This document shows, one piece after another, positions 11,475 through 22,520 of a stretch of DNA of 64,000 nucleotides. Origin of the DNA: Gnetum montanum (lineage: Eukaryota > Streptophyta > Gnetopsida > Gnetales > Gnetaceae). The stretch is from positions 108,667 to 172,666 of the forward strand of contig MNCI01038289.1 in the NCBI GenBank assembly GCA_015680685.1. Reading direction: 5' to 3'. Numbering within the stretch: position 1 is the first letter of the stretch; each line of letters opens with the position of its first letter. Made by a program: the position numbers and the translations under genes. Below the pieces are notes generated by a model. The model was not told the origin of the DNA and made no database searches. It worked only from the letters and a program-made list of their open reading frames with translations.

Positions 11475-12336
11475 TGATGAACCATGATTTGTTAGGCTCC
11501 AATATTGGATTTGTGATATTGGGTATGCGATATCGCAACCTGAATAACGATATCAGATACATGATATCATGATTCCTGTGTAAGACTATAAATACACATT
11601 TGGGCACACAAGAGAAGGGGGGTAAGTAAGTATAGAAGAATGTCTTTTTTTTTTTCATTGTTAGTTCATTTCAATTCTTTCCCCAATGCATGCCCACAGT
11701 GTGATGATTGTAATTATACAAAACCTTTATTCGAGTGTGACATACTTGGACACGCACATGACTGGCAATAAAGATCGTGATTACTTCATCATTGTAGCAT
11801 TCACTTAGTTTTAATTGCTTAACTGTTATTGTTATTTATTATTTTCTTAATTAATATTTCTTTACCATCATCTTCTATCCCTGTTATTAAACGCGGAATG
11901 AGTACGACTTAATCATGAGCATTTAAGTGTTACTACTTGGTATCCTAGTAGCATATCTAGGAGTGCTTAAGTAACATGCGCTTGGTAATTTCAAAAGTAG
12001 TACATGAAGTCCAAGATGTGTATGGATGATTAAGGACAGATGCTCATCGCACTTAGGCTAGCTAAGATTCTCTTCCCGTATTGCTTATTAGCTTAATCGA
12101 AGTTATTCTCTATTGTTCTTAGGAGTAGCATAGTGATAGGAAACACATCATACACCTCACTTTGGACTAAACCATACATGACAAAGCAAATACTAGTCTA
12201 GGTGGGAATATAGCGAACTGCGATCAGTGTGTAACTATCTAGATGCCATAACTAGTTAGTTTGCAGAATTCAACTGGATCGTGCATGAATGCTTGTATTC
12301 ATGTGGTTGAGTGTAGGGGTACCTAGCCACTCATCA
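11475..12336 (+). repeat. 3' LTR of Element I
   Basis: An 862-bp LTR from TGATGAACCATG to CTAGCCACTCATCA, with a GATATC/GATATT array at about 11497-11572 and a TATA box at 11587-11594. It is followed by the target duplication CCAAG and then by the rest of the Element VI LTR. Confidence 0.9.
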
Positions 12337-12341
12337 CCAAG

Positions 12342-12799
12342 CATTAAGATGTTATGCTTAAAATGGTTATACTCACGTTGTTTAAGAATGATAATATTAA
12401 TTAGTTAAAATATGAATATAAATTACATGTAAAGTAAAGTATTGAAAAGTAGAATTAAACTAGTTTAAGTGTTGCAATGGATATAGGAAATCTCAATTTT
12501 ATTACTATTTATGCAAATGTGTTAAAGTACATATACACTTGAATAAAATGTTGTACAATCTCATAAATCCACACTATGGCACTTAGAGGAAAAATATTCT
12601 AACTCTAAAAGGAAAAAACTGTAAGAATATGGCTATGGCTATAACCGAAAGGTGTGATAAATACAAGGAGTGTGCACATTTATATAGGTAATGATTGCAT
12701 CAACATCGACATATCTGCATCAACACAGCATAGCAAATGTTGATGGGGATACATCGATGGACATGCTTTGATAGAGCTTATATTATTAATGATTCATCA
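12342..12799 (-). repeat. 5' LTR of Element VI, proximal (U3) part
   Basis: On the minus strand the LTR starts at 12799 with TGATGAATCATT. It carries TCGATG / TGTTGATGC units and a TATATAAAT box (about 12690), and runs to the Element I insertion. Continuity with 4463-4885 is shown by comparison with the Element V LTR (16130-16966), where the two halves are contiguous across ACCAAGTGTTACACG. Confidence 0.75.
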
Positions 12800-12919
12800 T
12801 TAAAAATTTTATAAATAATAAAATGGACATTACTAAAATGAAATTAGTAACATCCTTTTTAATTCTACATTAGTAAATTATTATATTAGGATATGTTGGC
12901 GACCATTTGGGACCACCAA

Positions 12920-13585
12920 TGTTTTTGTTTGGTCTCATGACTGGGATCAAGGGAAATGAAGGTGTTCCTTCAAACTTGAATTTAGGTGCTTGATGGTTTC
13001 TAGCAACTCCAAGGCCTAGATACCTTCAAATAAAATTAGTGGAAATAGAGAGAACTAATCATAAATGTGTGTTTTCTGTTATGAATGTTGAAATGGTTTG
13101 GTTTGTGAATGAAACTATAATTGGCTATTATAATCAAAATTCAGCTAACCTTGTTAAATACTATGAGTCATTAAAGATTTCTATTTTGTGAAGTCACTTA
13201 GTCTATATAGTCCCTATAGTACATTGCTTGAAACAAATAAAATTTCACCAAAATGCTTAAGCACAATTTTGTAGAGATCTATTCCTAATTTTCCCTAGAG
13301 AGAGATCTACAAAAAANCGTAGAGATCTATTCCTAATTTTCCCTAGAGAGAGATCTACAAAAAAAAGTAGAAATAAAGAGAGATTTAATGGATTTTAGAA
13401 GCAAGAAGAAAAGAAAGTAGATTTGTGTGAAATCTCAAACATTTAAGTGAGACAAATTAAACATGAGGAAACACTTCAAAATACAGCAATTCGAATTCAA
13501 TCTAAAATATCACAAATTAACCAAACCCTTTAAGTTGAGCAAGTAATTTTGTAAAAGACACTCTTATTAAAATACCAAAGTGCTT
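12920..13585 (+). repeat. Unclassified dispersed repeat, copy A (inverted partner at 28525-29155)
   Basis: About 650 bp that match the reverse complement of 28525-29155. Stretches such as GAAATGAAGGTGTTCCTTC and ATGAATGTTGAAATG are shared. The frame translates to a peptide with NHKCVFSVMNVEM and LVKYYESLKISIL, matching NVEMLGFVYK and LVEYCKSLKISIL in the partner, so an old coding frame may underlie it. No known domain is recognised. A 46-bp duplication around the N at 13317 is probably artefactual. Confidence 0.7.
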
Positions 13586-14999
13586 GTATCAAGAGAAAAA
13601 GTATGAAATGCAAGAGTTTTTAAAACCAAGCTTATAGATTGTATTGTTTTCTACAAATGCAAGTTCATCATTTCAATCAAAGCATACAAGCAACAAATAC
13701 AATCTTGTTGGGATGAGGCAATGTTTGGGATTCTCAAAGGTGAAAGTAATCTAAGGGAGGAACCTAGCAATTTGAGATATCACATAGTTAAGACAATTGT
13801 TCTATCAAGAAAAAATGTCCTTTCTGCAATTTTTCTGGTGAATGATGCAAAGAACGTGTTGTACTTTCTTCTATTGACTTGGCTACTATTCAACATGGGT
13901 TGCTCCTGCACTTTGGCTAGTTTCAAGGAAATTTTGCCCTTAAGTTTCTCCTTGTAATGTTTTCAATTACCAGTGCCTACTGATGGATTTGGTTCCACAT
14001 TCCTTTTCTTGATTTTCCTAGATAAAGCCACATGATCTTGCATAGGCTTTGACCTTTCTGGAGAGATTCCTTTCGTTGCCTTTGAAACTCTCTCAACATT
14101 CCTCCTAAAATCTTGTAGAGGAGTACTCCAGCAATGGCAGAATAGCAAGATGTGGTGGAGGCAGAGGTGGAGCTGGTGAAGATGTAGGCAATGTACAATG
14201 TGATGAATGTGACACCAGGTGTTCTTCTAGTGGAGTTCTATGGCCTTACTTTGTGTCCTTTGTGAAGACAAAATCTCCACTATTTCATGAAAACTGTGTT
14301 TGCCCTTCACACTACTTGAACCGTTATTGCAAGGCACATGATCTTTGGCATCTTTTAGTGACCTACGATTAAATAAACTTAGCAATCCTTTAATGTGAAT
14401 ATTTTGAAGAATCTCTTGGACTATCCTAGCAACCTCATGATCGGTAGAAAATATATCTATGTACCATGGATTTTGAATAAGACTGTGCACCTCTATACTA
14501 CCCTTGATCAACATCCTAACTGGTTCACTATTCATTTTTGAAGGCCTAGTGGCTGCTGAAATTTAAGAAAATAACCTTCAAACGGTAGCGAAAGTTCTAC
14601 ATGTAAGGCTTGAAAACACTGCAAATGTGCATGAAGCTTAACATGGATTCTAGATTGTGTTGATGCGTAAATTTTTGACACATCAACATCCAAAATATTT
14701 GTTTAAAAATACTATTGCCTAGGGTGCCTCCATTATGGGTACGAAAATTGAAAATAATCTTAGTTGGAGAAGGCTATGCAACGTTAAATGGTTAAATGAC
14801 CTTAGATTAGGGCATTTCAAAGAAATAACAATTATTTGAGAAAAGAAACCTTTCAAGATAATATAAAATGATGAGCAGCTTTTGAAAATGAAATGTGAGG
14901 TAATTCATAAACAGATGGTATTCTTAATGTCTGACATGTAATAAAAATTCACATTTTCAATCACTTGAATATAAATAAAAGACTAAAATAGAGCTTAAA
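13586..14999. other. Interval without a recognised gene
   Basis: The longest frame, on the minus strand at 14227-14535 (102 codons), contains HEVARIVQEILQNIHIKGLL. With a frame change it could continue to about 13963 (61-73 codons, basic). Protein-like composition hints at a gene fragment, but I recognise no family and see no promoter or splice signals tying it together. The rest is AT-rich and featureless. Confidence 0.35.
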
Positions 15000-15740
15000 T
15001 CAAATGAGCACAACATCTAGTTGCCTTGGCTAAGCTAAGCCTGCCTTTGTTGGTTGGTCTGCATGTGTTTTCCCATCATCGTTGGAGAAAGAGGATGTGA
15101 CTGTGGTGGTGGAGGAGGTAACCATGATGGTGATAGTGGCACTAACATCATTTGCTGTTGCTGCTCGTAGTGTTGTTACTATCATTGTTGCCCACCGTTG
15201 GGAAAAAAACCTTGTTGCTGCAAGGACAAAAGTCTTGCTGTGTAGGAACAAACTATTGCACGCTGTTGCTACTACCGTTTGTCATCATTGATACTAGCCA
15301 TTGTTCGCCACTACTATTTGTCATCACACACCACCTGTTGCTACCCACTACTATAGGGATAGAGAACCCTGTTGCTTACTGGCTCCTATCATTGCATGTC
15401 ACCTTCTGCTTTCGTTGTCGCTTGCTGCTCATCATCACTTAGAGAAGAGAGAGGTTGAGAGAGTGTGAGAGAGATCCCTCTTTTCCTTGTCGTTGCACTA
15501 CCTGTTGCTGTTGCTAGCTGCATGCCACCTCTTGTCACCATGCCCCCATGCTACTATCCTCTACCTTCATTGTCACACTAGTCCTTTCCCTTTTTGTTGT
15601 TCCGTTGGTTGCCTTGAGAAAGAGACAAAGAGGGATAGATCATCCTTTTTCCTTGTGGTTGTTGTTGCTACTTTTATAAGCAACTCCCTATACCGATGCC
15701 TAAACCTCCCTGCTCTTGTTGCTATGTAACATCTGCCACC
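15000..15740. other. Low-complexity GTTGCTGTTG-type region
   Basis: Biased toward GTTGCTGCT/CACCACTAC triplets and CT-rich runs (for example GAGAGAGGTTGAGAGAG near 15440). Open frames on both strands here are products of the triplet bias. It may be part of the CDPK-like gene remnant beside it (intron or flank); no domain is visible. Confidence 0.4.
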
Positions 15741-15794
15741 ATGTCCATTGCTTTTGCACTTCCACACATCACTACCATAGTAATGGCCACTGCT

Positions 15795-16072
15795 ATACTA
15801 AGGCATAACGTTCATGAAAATTAGGCCAGGTTTGAAGAAAACGTCGATGACCCTGAGGAAGAAATCATTATCAAGCTTGCCCAGTAGAAAATTCTCGGCC
15901 TTTAGATTTCTATGCATAACTCCCAAGTAATGGTAGGCCTCCACCATGCCCATGAAAACTGTGTGAGGTGCACTATAGCTCATTTGTTAAAACATCCGTG
16001 TTCTAGAATCTGATCGAAAAAGTCATCACCAATTGCATAGCTCCATTAGAATATGAACATGAGCTGCATCTT
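15795..16072 (-). pseudogene. Calcium-dependent protein kinase (CDPK) exon fragment, broken
   Basis: On the minus strand the translation shows kinase subdomains in order: AAHVHILMELC (hinge region), a frameshifted LFDQILEHGCF, VEAYHYLGVMH, then HRNLKAENFLL (canonical HRDLKPENFLL), and FFKPGLIF. This order is typical of plant CDPKs, which are Ser/Thr kinases activated by calcium. The catalytic Asp of HRD is Asn here. The DFG-containing residues between VID and VFFKP are deleted. Two stops and at least one frameshift are present, so it is non-functional. Element V is inserted at its upstream edge (target ATCTT at 16068-16072). No clear continuation of the kinase is seen at 26054 and above, so an exon edge probably lies at the junction. 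Confidence 0.8.
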
Positions 16073-16966
16073 TGATTTCCTAAGTTCTAATTACTGCACA
16101 AACAACTAAGTCCTCAACAACGTCGCCAATGATAAGTAGCGAGATACCCCTATGCTCAACCATATGAATATGAGCATTTCACGCACGATCTGGTTGAATT
16201 CTAAGGACTAAGTGCTTATGTGCCCTTGTGTAACAAGGACAATTTGGTTGATCATTGTCTTCCCAAACTCACTTGTATGTCACGATTGTATGGTTAAGTA
16301 AGCTTAAGGCATATGATTTTTATATCTTTTATGTTTTTATGTCTTGCGCTAATAGGGAAGAAGAGAGATAACTAAGTGACTAATTTATCTTAACTACTCA
16401 TTAACTAAGTTCTAACTAATCCTAACACCAGCATCCGTTCTCACTTGCCATACACATCTTGAACCAGTGCAACACTACTGGAATTACCAAATGCTAATCG
16501 TTACTGGGTTACCAAGTGTTACACGCATGCTCGAAGTGATCATAATGAGTGTATTTACTTAGGAGAGTTGTAGGGTTAGAGAGAGAGCATTAATTAACTA
16601 GGAAAGCATTTAATAACAGTAATTAACATTAATTAAATCTATTCTAGATGCTACAAGGTTTATCATAAAGTTCATCTTTATTGCCATACACAAGGTATGC
16701 TCAGGTACACAATGCTCAAATAAAGATCCATTCACTCTATGACTCCTACTGTGGGCATGTAGAAATAATTCTAACTCTAGGAGGAAGAAAAGGTAAGAGT
16801 TCGGCTAAGGGTCTAACTATCTAATTACAAAACTAAGTGTGCCTACCTCTTATTTATAGGTAAGGAGGCAGGTCTCGATATCGGGTATTTGACATCGCAT
16901 GGTAGGCTTCGATATTGCCAACCCGATATCGAAGATACGATATTGCGGCCCTGATACGGTTCATCA
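16073..16966 (-). repeat. 3' LTR of Element V
   Basis: An 894-bp LTR. On the minus strand it starts TGATGAACCG at 16966, with GATATC units at about 16870-16955 and a TATA box (TATTTATA on the plus strand) at 16851-16858. It contains the usual U5 terminus ...CTACTTATCA at 16130, but continues 57 bp further to GGAAATCA at 16073, where the target duplication begins. Confidence 0.9.
16111..16129 (-). other. Fossil primer site embedded in the 3' LTR of Element V
   Basis: The minus strand reads TTGGCGACGTTGTTGAGGA directly after the ancestral LTR end TTATCA. It matches the tRNA-Asp-type primer site used by relatives, yet lies inside the LTR, 38 bp before its end. The same sequence is in the 5' LTR (25219-25237). 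Confidence 0.75.
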
Positions 16967-16980
16967 TAACCCCATGACTG
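16967..16980 (-). other. Polypurine tract of Element V
   Basis: The minus strand reads CAGTCATGGGGTTA immediately before the 3' LTR start; it matches the tracts of Elements I-III with one G lost. Confidence 0.75.
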
Positions 16981-17040
16981 AATGAAAACTTGTCCTCAAG
17001 TTCCTTACAAAATATTGGGAAGGTATGGGATTATTGACTA

Positions 17041-17367
17041 ATTAACAACTGATGGTGGAATGGAATGACAGACTCAACGTGCCCAGTGAACTAATCAATA
17101 AGCATATGACAACATTAGTGTTCATGAAAATTGTGGTAAACACTCGTACATAAATGACATCCAAGCCTTTATTTGGTAGCTTGAAGAGAAAGAGAGAGAC
17201 AAAGAAGATGAAGCGTGTTGCTGCTAATGCCAAGATTGCACCTTCCATTGTTTATCCATAGCCATGCCACCAAACTTGCTCCTTTCGTAAATGCTCCAGT
17301 TTCGATCCATCCTAGGTGCTTCCTCCAAGCCTAGTCCATTGTTTGTATGATTGTCATCTGCACATAC
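17041..17367 (-). other. Filler in place of ORF3 in Element V
   Basis: A splice-acceptor-like TGTATGTGCAG|ATG (ATG at 17357) stands where ORF3 starts in the relatives, and the common pre-PPT sequence (CAATAATCCCATACC) resumes near 17035. Between them are only about 310 bp, which do not resemble ORF3. A 68-codon frame here (17042-17248) is hydrophobic but has no recognisable domain. ORF3 has been deleted or replaced. Confidence 0.55.
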
Positions 17368-18890
17368 AACACAGTCACAAATGAGCAAGGATAGATAAAC
17401 CACAATGCAGTTGATACCTTGCCTTGATATGAAGCACATTAGCTAAGTTGTGGTTATGGCAGAAACTGGTTCGGAGATTTATCACTGGTGACTACCCAAG
17501 GTGTAGGGGTTAGGCAAATAGTAGAATGAAAAAAGTTGAGAAATTTGTGCCAGGGCCCCCACAACTAAGAGCAAACCTTTGGTATCTATAAGATGGAAAA
17601 ATATGAGGAACAAGAAAGATGGGAAAAATAACAATGGCAATACCAATAAAATGGATGCCATGGATGGGGATGAAATAAGAAATGATTGATTGTAGGAAAT
17701 GTTTAAAGAAAAGAACTTAACAATTGCACCAAAAAGGAATGTTAGTGGGTCCTCCCCAAAGCAGGCTCATGCCCTTTATGCCCTGACAAACCCACAAACC
17801 AAAGAGTTTGTAGGCTCTAGGAATGTCAGTTGGAAGCAAGAGTTAAAGACTTACCTATAAGAATTTACCAAAGAAAAATAATGCATCAACCTAGAAATGG
17901 ACTGATGATAAAATTGCTAATGAGGTGGAAAAATGGAAAGAAAGATGGAGAGGAGAGAATGGAATGGAATCCCAAAAACAAGGTTGTGTAAAACCCCTTG
18001 TGTATTTCATGGTTAAGATAACTGAGTAGAACTCATTCCAAATCTGGACTCAAACCAACCACATCCAGTGACCTCGCATCAACACACTTGACCAATCCAT
18101 CCACTTGAAGCAACAGGAATGCTTTCAGAAAGAGTCACCACCATTCCAAGGAGAGTGAGATGGAGAAGCAGGAAGTGAGAAAGGGCCTTAGTTAGAGGGA
18201 ACCTTCAAGCATGGGTAACATGTCTTTCCAATTCCATAACTAGTGCTTGTAGCCCATATTCCTTTATTATGTCTAAGGGATGTGCTTTGAATTCTCACTT
18301 TTTTTTTACGTGAGAACCACACCATGCAAAGACTTATTTTTATTTACTCAGCTTCTTGATATTTAATTGATGGTAAAATGGTAGAAAACCCAAGAAAAAG
18401 CATCTAAGCACCTAAGAGAGTGGCCAACACAAATGCATCAAATTCCCTTGAAGTCACACCCTTTTCATCCTTTGAGTCTTTCCTTGGTTTCAAAAATACT
18501 CAGCCATCAATTCATTAACAAGTGTACTTAGAAAAAGGGATTGTACAGTTCCAAGCCAAAGGAGACCATAGAGTTGTATGGATGAGTGGATGGTGTGGAC
18601 TCATTTCCTATTTTACCAAAAGAACCATACCTTAATATTAGCATCATAATTGAAAGGTAAAAATCAAACATTAGCAATTAATATGATATAATTCAATCCA
18701 CCATCATGAGCACTTATTGGATGATGAATAAAAGTAAATCAAGCAAACGAAGAAATAGTAAAAATATGAATGATGGTGTAAAACAAAAATAAGAAAAGTT
18801 GGAAAAATGTGTAAAACAGAAATGTATAAAGCAAAAATGTGTAAAAAAAAATTGAAAAATAACTAAGGGCCTAGAATGGTTGGCATAGGT
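17368..18890 (-). other. Spacer of Element V
   Basis: Post-pol spacer with T-rich low complexity. It contains the conserved GTGACTTCAAGGG block (about 18440-18460) and the CTTTGGGGAGGACCCACT block (17742-17768), plus TTGTGGGGGCCC (about 17550). Unlike the others it has no GATATC or TCGATG array and no TATA box before the acceptor. No gene is seen. Confidence 0.65.
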
Positions 18891-18915
18891 GGCCAGCTCC
18901 CCCATGATTGAGTTG
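18891..18915 (-). other. PPT-like motif after pol in Element V
   Basis: The minus strand reads CAACTCAATCATGGGGGAG, the same motif found right after pol in Elements III and IV and close to the true tract at the 3' LTR. Confidence 0.6.
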
Positions 18916-18959
18916 GAAGGAGGTGATTCGAAATAGTGAGAAAGGTTGTCCATAAATAG

Positions 18960-20200
18960 AGGTAGCATGTGTACTGGCTATCCTAAGCTCAGGGAAAGGT
19001 TTGGTTTGTTGTACGTTGACCAACATTTTCTTGTTCGGGCTCTCACGTTTGTATATTGTCATGGCCCCTAAAGGAAAAATTGCATAAATAATATAAGGTC
19101 CTTCCTGCAGTGTTTAAAATTTAGTATGTTGTGGCACATGTGTGGGATTCTAGTAGAGAACCTTATCTCCTGGTTGACATTTAACTTTCCTAATTCTTAG
19201 GTCATGACATTGTTTATTGAATGCCTTGTGAAATTCACTAGATGATAGGGTAGCTAGTCAATTTTCATCTAGCAAGTTAAGGGTTACCAATTGTTGTTTC
19301 TATGCTAGATCAAGGTCAATGTTGAGGTCACATGCTGTGGATAGTGTACAGAGCTTAGTTTGAATGGAAAGTGTTGGTAATTTACCATACACTAACTCAT
19401 AGGGAGAGTAGCCTGTAGGGAGTTCCCATGTGGAGTGGTATGCCCAAAGAGCATCATTCAGTTTAGTGCTCTAGTCTCGCCTAAACTTACTAATAGTTCT
19501 TGTCAATATTTTCGTAATCTCCCTATTGGTGACTTTGGCTTGACCATTCGCTTGGAGGTGGTATGGTGTTGTTAGTTTGTGTTCAACCCCTAAGTGTTGC
19601 ATTAATTTTTGAAGAGTCACACCTGTAAAGTGTGTAGCATTGTTTGAAATAAGTGCACGAGGCACACCAAACCTATTTAGCATTTGTTGTTGAACAAATT
19701 GTGTAGTTGTAGATGATGTGAAATCCTTAACAGTAGCTGCTTCTGCCCATTTTGTTAGGTAATCAATAGCAACAATAATATAAGCTTTTACATTGGACAT
19801 TGGTGTAATTGGCCCCATAAAATCAATTCCCAAAATGTCGAAGGGTTCTAAAGGTTGGATCCATTGTTGCAAATCCTCCATTTTAGCAATCATTCCCCCA
19901 TCATGTTGACAGTGCTCACAAGATTGGATGAATTGATGGGGGTCTCGAAACAATGTATATCCTGCAAGTAAGATCTTGATGGCCGTTCGTCTCCTAGCGT
20001 AATGACCCCCACAAGGACCCTCATGAGCATCTTGGAGAACTCGCAATTGATCTATATTGGGAACACACCATCGAACCAAGCCATTGGGACACACTTTGTT
20101 AAGTTGCCCATTGATCTCCATAAAGTACTTAGCTTGGTGAAGAAAATGTTGTTTCTTCTTAAGGTCTAACTCTTGTGGTATTTGTTGGGTGAGGAGATAG
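18960..20200 (-). pseudogene. Integrase region of Element V pol
   Basis: The longest open part is 19471-20121. It holds the zinc-binding HHCC segment (HEGPCGGHY ... SCEHCQHDG) and the catalytic core with GIDFMGPI (first Asp), LISNNATHF (second catalytic Asp replaced by Asn) and VTNREITKIL (Glu present). Downstream frames give the C-terminal part with VKCQPGDKVLYWNP near 19180. There is no chromodomain, consistent with the Athila/Tat branch. Integrase inserts the element DNA into the genome. The D-to-N change and stops near 19470 make this copy inactive. Confidence 0.88.
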
Positions 20201-20279
20201 GTATGAATGCTACTATACTAGTTTTTCTCTGTGGGTGATTGATTATTTACTACACTAGAAAATAGGAATTCATTAGGGA

Positions 20280-20700
20280 AATAATCAGAAACTGGATACT
20301 CATCCTCTTTGTTGTCCCATCGCAATTGAGATAAATGATCAACAACTACATTCTCGGTGCCCTTGCGATCAGTCATCATTAAATCGAACTCTTATAAGAT
20401 TACAAGCCATCGTATGATACGAGGGCTTACTATTGGCTTATTCATGAGGAACCAGATTACACTATGATCTATATGTATATATAGTTTATATCCCAATACA
20501 TAGTGTCTAAACTTTTCTAGTGCAAACACTACAACCATTAATTCCTTCTCTATGGTACTATAGTTAAGTTGTGCACTAGCGATACTTCTACTTGCATAGT
20601 AGATGTAATAAGGATGCTTCTGGTCATCTAACTATGTAAGTACAGCTCCTAAGGCATAGTTGGATATGTTTGTCATAATATGGAATGGTTTGGACCAGTC
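20280..20700 (-). pseudogene. RNase H region of Element V pol
   Basis: Translation in the RT frame gives FHIMTNISNYALGAVL, then LDDQKHPYYI, EKELMVVVFALEKFRHYVLG and a final ENVVVDHLSQLRWD. RNase H removes the RNA strand during reverse transcription. The first catalytic Asp (usually TDAS) is Asn here. Stops interrupt the frame. Confidence 0.8.
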
Positions 20701-20733
20701 AGGAGCTTGTAGAATGTGTGTTTCTACTAGCTT

Positions 20734-21600
20734 CTATTTCAAAGTTTGGAAAGCTAGTTCGCATTCCCTGGTCCATTCGAAAGGTACGTCCTTTTTCGTT
20801 AATTCTACCAATGGTTTGGAAACCTTTGAGAAGTTCTCAATAAATCTCCTATAGTAGCCTATATGTCTAAGGAATGACTGAATACCTTTGAAAGGTTCTG
20901 GTTGATGGGTAATTCCTTGGATAACTTTGATTTTCTTGGGGTCTACCTCTATCCCTGTGTGTGAGATTTTGTGCCCTAGTACTATGCCTTCTTGAACCAT
21001 CAACTGGATTTTTTCCCAGTTGAGCCTCAAATTGGTTTCTACACATATTTTTAACACTTTCTCTAACCAGTCCAAGGCTTGATCAAAGTTTTCTTCATAA
21101 GTGGAGAAGTTGTCCATAAAGACCTCCACACCATTCCTTATCTGCTACTGGAATATGCTTAGAACTAGTCGTTGAAATGTTGTAGGGATATTGCACAAGC
21201 CAAATGACATCTATTTGTATGCAAACATTCCCTAAGGACTAGTGAACATAGTCTTGGCTTGGTCTTTTGGGGCAATTTTTATTTGGTTATATCCACTATA
21301 TCCATCCAGAAAACTATCATAGCGATGCCCTAGGATGGTATCTAAGACTTGGTTGACAAATGGCAATGAAAAGTGGTCTTTGAATGTTGCCATATTTAGT
21401 ATCCTGAAATCTATGCACATCCTCCATTTGCCTCCCTTTTTAGGCATAATAACAAAGGGGCTAATCCATTCGCTATCAGCAATGGGGTATATGAACCCAG
21501 CCTTGAGAAGCTGTTCAATTTCTTCCTCAACTACTTGCTTTAGCTTTGGGTTCAACTGCCTCTACGGTTGTCTTCGAGGTTTCATGGAGTGGTCGGTGTA
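20734..21600 (-). pseudogene. Reverse transcriptase region of Element V pol
   Basis: Two open blocks (21232-21555, 20734-21129) make up the RT: NPKLKQVVEEEIEQLL, GFIYPIADSEWISPFV, KWRMCIDFRILN, FLDGYSGYNQI, then the active site FMDNF at about 21109-21120 and VQEGIVLGHKIS, RRFIENFSKVSKPLVEL. Ty3/gypsy RTs usually have F(M/V)DDF, so the second Asp is lost. The sequence around EGIVLGHKIS and GIEVD is typical of Athila-type elements. Stops and a frame change lie at 21130-21230. Confidence 0.9.
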
Positions 21601-21979
21601 AATTCTATGTTGGCATATCCTAGGATCTATTCCAGTTAATTTGGGATATGACCAAGAGAAGGCTTTCAACCATTTATTTATTACCTTCAACAGTCTCTCT
21701 TTTTGTTACAGAGCAAACTTAGCATTAATAATTACCAATTTTCCATTTTTAAGGAATGTGTATTCCATACTAGTGGGTAATGGTCTCCTATTTAAATTTC
21801 TCAAGGATTTCCAACTTCCCCCAATTGATACTTTCAAGGTTAAGACTTGGAAGTTGGTAGTGGACTTGCTTTAATGCATCTATTCTATCGATGTAAGTGT
21901 AAGTCAAACCCTCAGTTGGTTCCATGCATATGATTGAACTGCTTTCTTGATCAGTTGTCAACCACTGGGTGCCTTCCTG

Positions 21980-22520
21980 TCATGTGGCTGTTGCATAGAG
22001 GCATGTTTGTATATTGATCACTTGTGCAAACTGATTACATGTGGGAAGTGTTAAACTTCGCACAACCCATGACCTCTGTAAGCAATTACACCTTGTGTCA
22101 CTGTATGAGGTGCATGGAACTTTCTTCTTCTCGATCTTTTCGAATGTATTTTCCTTTGATATTTCTAGGGAAAGATCATGAATTCCTAAGCGTGCATCGA
22201 TGGTACTTAGCCATGCTCTTCCCATTATGATTGGGAAGTCCCCCTTACCGTTCTTCACTTGAATCACTAGGAAGTCAGCTGGGTATGACCACCCACAAAT
22301 AGTGGTAACAATGTCGTCCACTAGTCCCAATGGGATAGTGATGGACTAGTCAGCCAACTCTAGATGAATGTTGCTCTTTTTCAATGGAGGCAGGTTCCAT
22401 GCCTTGTACATTTATTGAGAAATAAAATTGACACCATAACCTAAATCCAAAAGAGCCTTGCATGGTTCATTTCCAGCAATTTGTAAATATATCAGAGGAC
22501 TCCCATGATTAGATAATTTC
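21980..22520 (-). pseudogene. Protease region of Element V pol
   Basis: The active site reads LLDLGYGVNFI (about 22440), matching the D-(L/S)-G motif of retroviral-type aspartic proteases. It is followed by GLVDDIVTTICGWSYPADFLVIQVKN in frame and DFPIIMGRAWLSTIDAR, the conserved I-(I/L)-GR segment. It would cleave the Gag-Pol polyprotein. Stops lie between the active site and the 21980-22330 frame. Confidence 0.75.

Larger units (their letters stand above)
4886..12336 (+). mobile_element. Element I: pol-less Ty3/gypsy-type element carrying ORF3
   Basis: A 7451-bp element with LTRs starting TGATGA and ending TCATCA, flanked by perfect 5-bp duplications CCAAG (4881-4885, 12337-12341). It sits inside the LTR of Element VI. 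Its order is 5' LTR, a 141-bp copy of host flank, a gag C-terminal remnant, spacer, internal promoter-like array, ORF3, polypurine tract, 3' LTR. The primer site, most of gag and all of pol are absent. The absence of pol is shared with Element II. The loss of primer site and gag start is specific to this copy and coincides with the 141-bp insert. Confidence 0.9.
3640..12799 (-). mobile_element. Element VI: old minus-strand Ty3/gypsy element, split by Element I
   Basis: Reading on the minus strand, a 5' LTR starts at 12799 (TGATGAATC), runs to 12342, is interrupted by Element I (4886-12336 plus its duplicated target CCAAG), and resumes at 4885 down to 4463. A primer site follows at 4462-4444, then a degraded gag to about 3640. 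Without the insertion the LTR is about 881 bp. Its primer site differs by only two bases from that of Element IV, and its U3 uses the TCGATG-type repeats of III and IV. The 3' end was not located, so the lower boundary is the limit of recognisable sequence. Confidence 0.7.

Noticed and set aside
15082-15729. Several overlapping frames of 70-96 codons on both strands.
   Set aside because: They follow from triplet-biased low-complexity DNA; no domain and no consistent frame.
16073-16129. Tandem LTR-internal-LTR-internal structure, or capture of a CDPK fragment by an LTR element, because a primer site and leader follow the LTR at 16130.
   Set aside because: The same 57 bp end both LTRs, and the ATCTT duplication starts right after them, so they belong to the LTR. 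The kinase sequence is the insertion target, not cargo.
18714-18968. 84-codon minus-strand frame rich in Phe (HFCFTHF) after pol of Element V.
   Set aside because: It begins at the end of pol and runs through the PPT-like motif into T-rich spacer; composition explains it.
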